Shown here: piece by piece, positions 16,655 to 25,200 of the stretch
How positions within the stretch are numbered: position 1 is the first letter of the stretch
Layout: each line of letters starts with the position of its first letter
Assembly (NCBI GenBank): GCA_018223105.1
Contig: JAAEYY010000014.1
Coordinates: 1 to 35,033, forward strand
Source of the DNA: a bacterium
GTDB lineage: Bacteria > Bacteroidota > Bacteroidia > NS11-12g > UBA9320
DNA length: 35,033 bases
Reading direction: 5' to 3'
Notes under the pieces: model-generated
The model's input: only the letters and a program-made list of their open reading frames with translations
Told to the model about the DNA's origin: nothing
The model's database searches: none
Program-made: the position numbers and the translations under genes

Positions 16655-18118
16655 TCAGATTACTCGGTCTGCAATAAACCGTTGCGCTTTATGCATTTCA
16701 TCCGACAATAGAATATCGCGATCGCTTAGGTCGCAAACAGCATCGGCTTCCGCTAAAATCTTCTCAATCTCAGAAGAAGACTTCAAAGGTCTTCTAAACG
16801 CCATGGCTTTAGCAGCGGTAATGAGCTCTATCGCCAATACCTTCTCCACGTTTTCTAAAACTCGAAGACATTTTGTTGCTGCATTAGCCCCCATACTTAC
16901 ATGATCTTCTTGGCCATTGCTACTTTCAATTGTATCAACCGAAGCAGGAGTGCATAATTGCTTATTCTGACTCACAATACTTGCAGCTGTGTATTGAGCA
17001 ATCATTAAGCCGCTATTCAAGCCTGCGTTTGCAGTAAGAAAAGCTGGAAGCTCTCTTTTACCTTCCAATAAACGATAAACCCTTCGTTCTGAAATAGAGC
17101 CAATTTCTGCAATTGCTATGGCAAGAAAATCGAGTTGTAATGCCAAAGGCTGACCATGAAAATTACCGGCACTTAAAACCAAATCTTCGTCCGGAAACAC
17201 ATTTGGATTATCCGTTACCGCATTTATTTCAGTTTCAAAAACTTCTTTAGCATGTCTAATTGCATCTTTACTAGCACCGTGGACCTGAGGTACACAGCGG
17301 AATGAGTATGGATCTTGTACATGCTGTTTTTTTCTCTTGATGATTTCACTGCCTTGCAATAAATCACAAATAACAGCAGCTGTTTCTACTTGTCCTTTAT
17401 GAGGTCTGATACTATGCGAATAAGACCAGAATGGCTCAATTCGCCCATCATATGCATCCAAACTACAAGCTGCCAGTAGATCTGCCCATTTCATTAATTT
17501 CTGAGCCTTATCTAAGCAGTATACTCCATAGGCTTGCATAAACTGAGTTCCATTAATTAAAGCAAGTCCTTCCTTTGGTCCTAGCTCTATGGTTTCCTGA
17601 ACGCAATCTTTTGCAGCAGCTTTGTGTCCTTCATAGTTAACCTGTCCCTCACCAATCAATGCAAGAGCTAGATGCGCTAATGGTGCTAAATCACCACTGG
17701 CTCCTAAGCTCCCCTGTTCGTAAACTACAGGTAGAATTCCGGCATTATAGAGGTCTAAAAGCTTCTCAACTGTTTTCAATTGAACACCAGAATGTCCTTT
17801 GCTCAAAGACTTTGCCTTTAGAATCAGCATTATTTTAACAATATCCTGTGGCACCTCATCACCAATTCCACAAGCATGAGATCTGAGTAAATTAACCTGA
17901 AGTTGGGCTAATTGGTCCTCACTTATTTCTTTGTTATAGAGCGCTCCAAAACCTGTATTTACTCCGTAAATAGGGTCTTCACTCCATTTAATTTTATCTA
18001 AGAGGAAATGATTGCATCGTTCTATTCTCTTCTGAGTATCCTGAGACAATAAAACATGATCTGTGGAATTAAGAATGGAAATTATTTCTTCAATGCTGTG
18101 ATGATCTGCGAGTTCCAT
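16655..18118 (-). CDS. hutH: histidine ammonia-lyase HutH
   Basis: HutH removes ammonia from histidine to give urocanate, the first step of the Hut pathway, in the cytoplasm. The 487-residue protein has the MIO-forming Ala-Ser-Gly (A140-S141-G142) in EQGSLGASGDLAPLAHLAL, the early YGVNTGFGAL with the catalytic Tyr (51-60), the FHGQPLALQLDF segment and QEDHVSMG. SH at residues 80-81 in LLRSHACGIG suits histidine rather than tyrosine or phenylalanine specificity. The product would feed HutU. The gene is 93 nt upstream of the small membrane protein. The nearest -7-like element, TATTTTCG, is imperfect. Confidence 0.95.
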   Translation of the reverse strand: MELADHHSIEEIISILNSTDHVLLSQDTQKRIERCNHFLLDKIKWSEDPIYGVNTGFGALYNKEISEDQLAQLQVNLLRSHACGIGDEVPQDIVKIMLILKAKSLSKGHSGVQLKTVEKLLDLYNAGILPVVYEQGSLGASGDLAPLAHLALALIGEGQVNYEGHKAAAKDCVQETIELGPKEGLALINGTQFMQAYGVYCLDKAQKLMKWADLLAACSLDAYDGRIEPFWSYSHSIRPHKGQVETAAVICDLLQGSEIIKRKKQHVQDPYSFRCVPQVHGASKDAIRHAKEVFETEINAVTDNPNVFPDEDLVLSAGNFHGQPLALQLDFLAIAIAEIGSISERRVYRLLEGKRELPAFLTANAGLNSGLMIAQYTAASIVSQNKQLCTPASVDTIESSNGQEDHVSMGANAATKCLRVLENVEKVLAIELITAAKAMAFRRPLKSSSEIEKILAEADAVCDLSDRDILLSDEMHKAQRFIADRVI

Positions 18119-18168
18119 ATTGCGAAAATAACCGAATTACGAAATGAATAAGGAGATAAAGCCGGGGA

Positions 18169-18936
18169 TTAACCTTTGCGCAATTCAAGCATAACACGAG
18201 TGATTACCCTTTTTGTATTTTCAGCAAAATCGCCGCGCATCATCCAGTCGTAGTACGAAGGTTCTTTCATAAATACGTCCATCACCTTCTTATTCTTATG
18301 CTTACCGAAATTAAAGATAGCCTCGTTTTTTGGACCCCGTTTTATTCTCATAGCAAAATCCAAAAACTCGGATTGCCCTGAGAATGCGTGCAAACTATCA
18401 ATATCCGGTTCCAAATCATCGTAATGCTCCACTTGAGATTTGATGATATTCCAGGTTGCTTCTGTATCCGCTTTAGCCGAATGGGCGTCAATCAATTCCT
18501 TATCACAATAGAACTTGTAGGCAGCTGCCAGGTTTCTAGGTTCTTTTTTGTGAAAGATTCTTTGTGCATCGATAAACTTTCGTTGTTCTATTTCAAAATC
18601 AATTCCGGCTCTATAAAACTCTTCAACCAACAAGGGAAAGTCAAAGCGATTACTATTAAAACCACCAAAATCACAGTTTAACATAAACTGGTTTATCTCA
18701 GCGGCGAGATCTTTAAAGGTAGGCTTATCCGCTACATCAGCATCGTAAATACCGTGAATTTCTGAGACTTCAGGTGGAATCGGAATTGTAGGATTAATAA
18801 GTTTATGCATGTGTTGCTCTTCTCCATCGGGCTGAACTTTAATTGCATACAATTCCACAATTCTATCGTTAGAAATATTGATTCCGGTAGTTTCCAAATC
18901 AAAAACTACAAGAGGCCGTCTCAGTCTTAGTTTCAT
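18169..18936 (-). CDS. DnaQ-like 3'-5' exonuclease with ExoX-type C-terminal region
   Basis: A 255-residue DEDD-family exonuclease. Exo I FDLETTGI (D13, E15), exo II NSNRFDFPLLVEEF (D99) and exo III AHSAKADTEATW (H152, D157) are all present, so the active site is complete and of the DEDDh type. Residues 204-245 (EAIFNFGKHKNKKVMDVF, YYDWMMRGDFAENTKR) match the small C-terminal domain seen in exodeoxyribonuclease X-like proteins (DUF3820 type). It may proofread, repair or degrade DNA or RNA ends; the specific role is unknown. It has an exact -7 element 5 nt before its ATG. The neighbour upstream is a DNA helicase on the same strand, with 55 nt between. Confidence 0.88.
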   Translation of the reverse strand: MKLRLRRPLVVFDLETTGINISNDRIVELYAIKVQPDGEEQHMHKLINPTIPIPPEVSEIHGIYDADVADKPTFKDLAAEINQFMLNCDFGGFNSNRFDFPLLVEEFYRAGIDFEIEQRKFIDAQRIFHKKEPRNLAAAYKFYCDKELIDAHSAKADTEATWNIIKSQVEHYDDLEPDIDSLHAFSGQSEFLDFAMRIKRGPKNEAIFNFGKHKNKKVMDVFMKEPSYYDWMMRGDFAENTKRVITRVMLELRKG

Positions 18937-18941
18937 TCGGG

Positions 18942-18949
18942 CAAATGTA
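18942..18949 (-). promoter_or_regulatory. -7 element of the exonuclease gene
   Basis: TACATTTG on the minus strand, exact match to TAnnTTTG, ending 5 nt before the ATG at 18936. No TTG is seen at the usual -33 distance. Confidence 0.4.
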
Positions 18950-18991
18950 AAGTTTTGAAGCTCTTAATTGCTGTTTCAGATGGAATTGTAA

Positions 18992-21445
18992 TCAAGAATT
19001 AAGCATTCTCTTTACTCGCTCCACTATTCTTTCATTGCTCATTCTGTCTCGCAAACGATCTACCATGATTGGAAAAGAAAAGGGACTTGGTTTATGGAGC
19101 TGAATTAGTTCGATAGATTGATTACTTATTCGTTCTAAAGCAGTCCTGATCCTTGAGGCTTCTAACTGATTATAAAGCACTTCTTCATAGGCTTGCTGCA
19201 GTAGTAAATTATGCGGATCATAGTCTCGAAAAACCTCAAAAAAGAGTGCTGATGAAGATTGCAGATGCCGTTCTTTCTGTTGTTTTCCAGGATATCCTTT
19301 GAAGGTAAGACCGGCTATTGCAGCAATTTCTCTAAACTTTCTACTTGCCATTTCACTCATGTTTGAACTTTTTCCAATATCCTCTAATAATCCTTCGGTT
19401 CGAAATAGATCCTCTTCCAAGGCATCCATAAGCGGAAAGTTCAAGTCACTTAAAAGTTCAAAACCATAATCATTCATGGCCATTGAGATGGTCATTTGTT
19501 TGAGTTGAGATAATCGATATGCAATGAGAAGAGCCATTCCCTCATGAACCATCCTCCCCTCAAAAGGATAAAAAAACAAATGATATCCTTCATCATCTTC
19601 ATACTGCTCTATTAAAAATTGATGTGCTGATGGAATAAGTGATGCATCATCCTGGAGCTTTAAAAGAGGTTCTAACTTCTTCGCTTCTCTATTTCTACTT
19701 TCACCGGAGTAAATTGTATCGAGTTCACTTCTCAATACTTCTGAAATCTCCGAGCTCAAACTGATTCTTCCTCCCATCCAGCTGGGAATTATCGCTTTTT
19801 TAGCATTGGAAGCCTGCACATAAGCACTGAAACCTTTTACCCTTACAAGTTCATAGGTTTCGCCGGCATATGCAAAGACATCTCCGATTTTTAATCGAGA
19901 AATAAAGTACTCTTCAATAGTGCCTAATTTTCTTCCGCTGAGCATTTTTACATGCATGGCGGTTTCACTCACAATGGTTCCCATCGATAAACGATGACGC
20001 ATTGCAATTCTTCTATCTTTTACCTTATAAATTCCATCTTCATTTTCAATTCTATTGAACTCTTCATAGGCTTGAAGGGTGTCACCTCCCTTGTAAACAA
20101 ATGCAAGAAGCCAATTCCACTCTTCTTTACTCAAGCTAGAAAAAGAATGAGTTCGTTTAACCTCAGCCCAAAGTTCTTCAGGATGGAAACCATCAGAAAC
20201 TGCCAGAGTAATCATGTATTGCACTAATACATCAAAAGCTCTAATTACCGGTGTTCTGCTTTCTACATACGCTTTTTCAATAGCTGATTGCAGCGCTGAA
20301 GCCTCAATAATTTCGAGAGAATTAGTAGGTAAAAAATACACTTTGCTTGTTTCGTAGGGGCTATGACCGGATCTCCCTGCCCTTTGAACAAAGCGGGCAA
20401 TCCCTTTAGGGCTTCCAATTTGAATTACCGCGGAAACGGGCCTAAAATCAACACCGAGGTCGAGACTGCTTGTACAAACCACTGCTTTTAATTTTCCTTC
20501 ATGCAAAGCATTTTCTACCCATTCTCTGATCTTTTTATCTAAGCTTCCGTGGTGAAGGGCGATCTGACCTGCCAAATCCGGATAAGCTTCGATCAGTCTA
20601 TGGTACCATATTTCAGCTTGCGAACGCGTATTGGTAAACAAAAGAGTTGATTTATTTTCCTTGATCACCGGCAATGTTTTAGAGAGCAATCTAATTCCCA
20701 AATGGCCAGCCCAAGGATATTCATCAATTTTAGCAGGAAGTAGCGTTTTAATCTGAAGTTTCTTTTTGCGATCTGATTTTACAATTACTGCATCTTTTTT
20801 ATCGAGATCACCTAGTAAAACTTCTGCGGCCTCATCTAAGTTTCCAATGGTAGCAGAAATACCCCAGACTCTGAGTTGACCGGAAATGGATTTAAGACGA
20901 GAAAGTGCCAATTCAACCTGCACCCCTCTTTTATTCCCAATGAGCTCATGCCATTCGTCTATCACCAATAATTGTAAATGTTTATAAAAGTTTTGATACG
21001 ACTTTGTGGCTAAAATTAAATGTATGCTCTCCGGCGTGGTGATCAAGATATCAGGTGGATGGGTTAATTGTGCTTTCTTCCTAGATGCTCCTATATCTCC
21101 AGTTCGCTGTTCCACTCGTATATCTAAGCCTAGGTCTTCTGCCGCATCAGCAATAGCCTTTGAAATATCATTGGCTAGCGCTCGGAGTGGCGTGATCCAA
21201 ATCATTTTTAATCCTTTTCGCGGATTTTTACTTTTGAGTTCTAACAAGAATGGTATAGCAAGTGCAAAGGTTTTCCCCATGCCTGTTGGTGCATTAAGTA
21301 AGCCGTTCTTGCCTTTAACATAAGCTTCTAAACAATCTTTCTGAAACTGAAACATCTCCCAATTCCTAGATTTAAACCATTGCAATGCATCATCCAATTG
21401 AACTTTAAATTGTTCCGAATTGTGAAGAAGTTTAGGACTATTCAA
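18992..21445 (-). CDS. ligase-associated DEXH-box DNA helicase (Lhr-like), TTG start
   Basis: An 817-residue superfamily 2 helicase of the Lhr group. Motif I NAPTGMGKTF (51-60), WITPLRALAND (Ia), TTPESIHL, motif II VIDEWHELIGNKRGVQ, motif III GISATIG, and RAGRSGHSP (VI) are intact. The family (DEXH_lig_assoc) usually accompanies an ATP-dependent DNA ligase, an exonuclease and the phosphoesterase PdeM in a repair cassette; none is in this window. The frame opens after a TAA at 21458-21460 and has no ATG until residue 31, inside the conserved WFKSRNWEMFQFQ. The TTG at 21445 is therefore the likely start. It is divergent from prmA, 30 nt away. Confidence 0.92.
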   Translation of the reverse strand: MNSPKLLHNSEQFKVQLDDALQWFKSRNWEMFQFQKDCLEAYVKGKNGLLNAPTGMGKTFALAIPFLLELKSKNPRKGLKMIWITPLRALANDISKAIADAAEDLGLDIRVEQRTGDIGASRKKAQLTHPPDILITTPESIHLILATKSYQNFYKHLQLLVIDEWHELIGNKRGVQVELALSRLKSISGQLRVWGISATIGNLDEAAEVLLGDLDKKDAVIVKSDRKKKLQIKTLLPAKIDEYPWAGHLGIRLLSKTLPVIKENKSTLLFTNTRSQAEIWYHRLIEAYPDLAGQIALHHGSLDKKIREWVENALHEGKLKAVVCTSSLDLGVDFRPVSAVIQIGSPKGIARFVQRAGRSGHSPYETSKVYFLPTNSLEIIEASALQSAIEKAYVESRTPVIRAFDVLVQYMITLAVSDGFHPEELWAEVKRTHSFSSLSKEEWNWLLAFVYKGGDTLQAYEEFNRIENEDGIYKVKDRRIAMRHRLSMGTIVSETAMHVKMLSGRKLGTIEEYFISRLKIGDVFAYAGETYELVRVKGFSAYVQASNAKKAIIPSWMGGRISLSSEISEVLRSELDTIYSGESRNREAKKLEPLLKLQDDASLIPSAHQFLIEQYEDDEGYHLFFYPFEGRMVHEGMALLIAYRLSQLKQMTISMAMNDYGFELLSDLNFPLMDALEEDLFRTEGLLEDIGKSSNMSEMASRKFREIAAIAGLTFKGYPGKQQKERHLQSSSALFFEVFRDYDPHNLLLQQAYEEVLYNQLEASRIRTALERISNQSIELIQLHKPSPFSFPIMVDRLRDRMSNERIVERVKRMLNS

Positions 21446-21475
21446 ACTGATCGCAATTTATACTTGCAATTGAAA

Positions 21476-22288
21476 ATGGACCACATTGCAGTTCACCTGA
21501 TTTGTGAAGAAGATGTTGCGGAAACAATTTCCTTTCTTCTACAAGAATTAAATTACGCCGGAACGTCTTATGAAGATGGCAGATTAATTGCCTATTGCCC
21601 AAAGGATACTTTCAATGAAGAGCAACTACTCGAAGTACTGGCACCATTTGGTTTAAAACCAGAAAGTACTGTGGATGAACCGGATCAAAACTGGAATGAA
21701 CTCTGGGAAAAAAACTTTAAGGACTTGGAGCATGACGGGATTCACATAAGAGCCCCGTTTCACAAAGCAAAAGCACTTGAACATGAAATTATTATTCATC
21801 CCAAAAGGGCTTTTGGAACGGGACACCATGGAAGTACTCAATTAATGCTATCAGCCTTAAAGCAAATTGAAGTAAAAGATAAGAAGGTGCTCGATATGGG
21901 ATGTGGCTCCGGCATTCTTGCCATTTTTGCGTCCAAACTCAATGCATCAGAGGTTCTCGCTATCGACTACGACCCCAATTCACTAGAAAACTGCACAGAA
22001 AACGTGCAATTAAATGGTCGTAATAACGTTAGAATTATGCAAGCTGAAGACCTTAGCGCTATTGATGAAGTTTTTGATATTATTCTAAGTAATATTATCA
22101 AATCGGTTAACCTAGACCTTCTGCCATCTTACGTAGACCACGTTTCCGAGGGTGGATACATTTTGCTGGCCGGTTTATTATCCGAGGATGAAGTAGATAT
22201 TAAAGCAGCAGCTCAGGCATTGCATTTGCAATACATAAGCACAGGTAGGATGGAAAACTGGATCCAATTGACTTTTAAAAAACCATGA
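21476..22288 (+). CDS. prmA: ribosomal protein L11 methyltransferase PrmA
   Basis: PrmA trimethylates ribosomal protein uL11 using SAM. I start it at the ATG at 21476 (MDHIAVHLICEEDVAE, 270 residues); the frame extends 32 codons further, but that stretch crosses the helicase start region and is not PrmA-like. Visible: the N-terminal substrate-binding domain (1-90), the linker DQNWNELWEKNFKDL, the family signature FGTGHHGST, SAM motif I DMGCGSGILAIFA (140-152), and LSNIIKSVNLDLLP, usually NI in PrmA. The stop overlaps the ATG of the next gene by 4 nt (ATGA), coupling it to the 1461-residue protein. TATACTTG (21459-21466) is a one-mismatch -7 element 9 nt upstream. Confidence 0.94.
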   Translation: MDHIAVHLICEEDVAETISFLLQELNYAGTSYEDGRLIAYCPKDTFNEEQLLEVLAPFGLKPESTVDEPDQNWNELWEKNFKDLEHDGIHIRAPFHKAKALEHEIIIHPKRAFGTGHHGSTQLMLSALKQIEVKDKKVLDMGCGSGILAIFASKLNASEVLAIDYDPNSLENCTENVQLNGRNNVRIMQAEDLSAIDEVFDIILSNIIKSVNLDLLPSYVDHVSEGGYILLAGLLSEDEVDIKAAAQALHLQYISTGRMENWIQLTFKKP

Positions 22289-25200
22289 TTATCAAAAAAA
22301 TACTAAGTACTTTAACACTTCTACTTTGTGTGATCATCGCGACCGCACAACCCCGGAGTTTTTCCAAAAAACCGGAGGTATTTATTGTTGAATTGAACGA
22401 GTACATCAGCACATCTAGCCTTAAACAGAACGATGATGTGATAAAATTATTCACTGAAAAATGGAATGATAGCGCCTTCACGGATAACGAAGAGCGCACC
22501 ATAATTAAGGTCTGTAATCAGATGCTGATGGAAGAGCATTCTATTGAAAACTTTGTGTTGTTTGAAGAAACTGTGATGGGTGGAAAAGATTCTGTAGATG
22601 CCGCCACATTTGAGAACTGGATGGAAGCGATCTACCCGGCTTCGAAAAAGGAAAACAAAACCTTTACAACCCTATTAATTGCATCTCGAAACTTATTTTA
22701 CGACAACCGAATATATCAGAGCTCCACAAAATCTTGGTATAGCAGCGTTAATTCATACACCTTCGACTTTAAGAATGATCGTGTTAGAATATCTTTTGAG
22801 AACATTGATTTGATCTGCCAAGCAGATGTAGATCAGTTAGTTATATACGAAACTAGTGGAAGTTATTATCTAGACACGGATGTCTGGGAAGGCAATAAGG
22901 GGAAAGTAACTTGGGAGCGAGTGGGTTACGGACCGGATAATATTTACGCAGAAATTCAAGGCACATATTCTGTAAGGTTTGACCGTGCTGAGCTAGAGGT
23001 AGATTCTGTTTTATTCACAAACAAGGATTTCTTAACAGAACCTATTTTAGGAAGTTTAAGAGACAGGGCATCAAGCGCAGACCATATAGAAGTAGATCAA
23101 CTTCAAAATTCACCTTTTCCTCAATTCTCATCTTACAGAAGAGATTTAACTCTTGGAACCTATTTAGAAGGTCAGGTTAGGTTCAAAGGGGGTTACGCAA
23201 TGAAAGGTGCCGAAATCATTTCAAGAGGTACAGCATATGAACCTGCTATCATTGAAATAGACTATAAAGAAAAATTAAAATTAGAAGCGCGTTCTACTAG
23301 CTTTAGTTTAAAAGAAAGTAGAATATCAAGTTTAAAAACTGAAGTCACCATCTTTACAGATAGCGGTGAGATATACCATCCCAACTTATTATTTAACCTC
23401 AATCTTGGTGAGAAGCTTTTGCTTTTAACTAGAGGCGATGAAGGTTTACAGCAATCTCCATTTTTTGATTCTGATCATATGGTCGAAATTTATGTCGATC
23501 GAGTTCTATGGAATCTGGAATTGCCTAAAATCGACTTCGACATGACGGTTAATGAGTCCGCGGCGATTATTGAATCTGCTGATTTCTATAAAGAAGTACG
23601 ATATGAAAAAATCCCGAGGGGAATGCTGGCATATCACCCACTCTCTAAGATGAGAAATTACGTGGTTACGTATAGAGTCAGAGAATTTACTTTTACTGAG
23701 TATGCCGGATGGATGGGAAGCAAACCCACTTATTTAAAACCACAAATTATCGAATTAGCCGATCTCGGTTATATTTTTTACAACCCTGATACCGACTCTA
23801 TCAAAGTAAGAGCTAAACTAGACCACGCAGTGCTGTCTCATATGAAACTCAAGGATTATGATGTTATTAGGTTTAGTTCTGTAATTGCAGCACGTCCGAA
23901 TGGATACCTAAGCTTGATTAATAATCAGTTTACAATTGAAGGTGTTAGAGCATTTAGGTTTAGTGATAGTCAAAGTGTATATGCCTTTCCTCATGAGCAA
24001 AAAGTAATATTAAAAAGTAAGAGAAGGATGGAATTTGGAGGCCGTTTAACAGCGGGTAAATTCGATTTTTACTCAAGGGCATTTGAATTTGATTATTTCA
24101 ATTTCGACATTAATTCCAATCATATTGATTCCATGAGAATTTATACCGAAGATCTAGAGGGATCGAATAAATTAATTGCGGTAAAGTCTGTTTTGAGGGA
24201 TATTAATGGAACCTTAGAAATTGATAAATCAACGAATAAAAGCGGGTTAGCGGATCATCCCGAGTACCCTATTTTCACCAGTAGAAAAGGAGCCAAAATA
24301 GCCTACGATAAGCCCAATTTATTCAACGGGGCCTATAATGAAGATGAATTTTATTTCGAAGTTGATCCTTTTACAATTGATAGCTTAGATAACTTCACTA
24401 CAGCGGGCTTAAAGTTTCCCGGAACATTTGTCTCTGCCGGTATTATTCCTGAATTTAGATATGAAGCCAGTATCCAAGATGACTACTCCCTTGGATTTGA
24501 ACGCGCTAGTCCACCGGAAGGATATCCGATGTATGGGGGCTCCGGACATGGAGATATCGATATTAAATTAAGTGAAGAAGGATTTGTTGCAAAAGGAAAA
24601 ATTCAGTTTCAAGGCTCAGAAATAATATCTGACGATATTACCATGATGCCGGATTCCACAATAACGGTTGCGGAATCTTATGTTATCAATGAAAACGACA
24701 GATATCCCAATGTTTATGCAGAAAATGTTACTACGCGATGGTTACCAAAAAGTGATTCATTGTTTGTAAATACTCAAGGACATGAAGTAACAGTTTTAAG
24801 AGACAATCAACAGTTTACCGGAAACCTGGTTCAAACTTCTAAAGAGCTTGCTGGTAATGGACTATTGGAATGGGATATAGCTAAGCTCAAATCGAAAGAT
24901 CTCAAATTCAAACCAAACATGGTAGATGCTGAAGAATCGGCAATTGAGCTTTCAACTGTGAGCGAAGATAGAATTGCATTTGCATCAGATAATGTTAATT
25001 CACATGTTGATTTCAATACACGAATTGGTGAATTTAAGGCGAATGAAGTTGGTACACTAACTCGTTTCCCATTCAACGGCTATGCTTCAACTATGGATGA
25101 GTATACCTGGGATATGGATGCCCAAACTATTGAGCTTAATAATGGTCCTAGACTTCCAGCTACCAAATCCATGTTCATTTCTCAAAAATATGAGCAAGAA

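Noticed and set aside
21380..21475. prmA extended by 32 codons upstream
   Set aside because: The added residues run through the divergent helicase start and do not look like PrmA; the ATG at 21476 matches the usual N-terminus.
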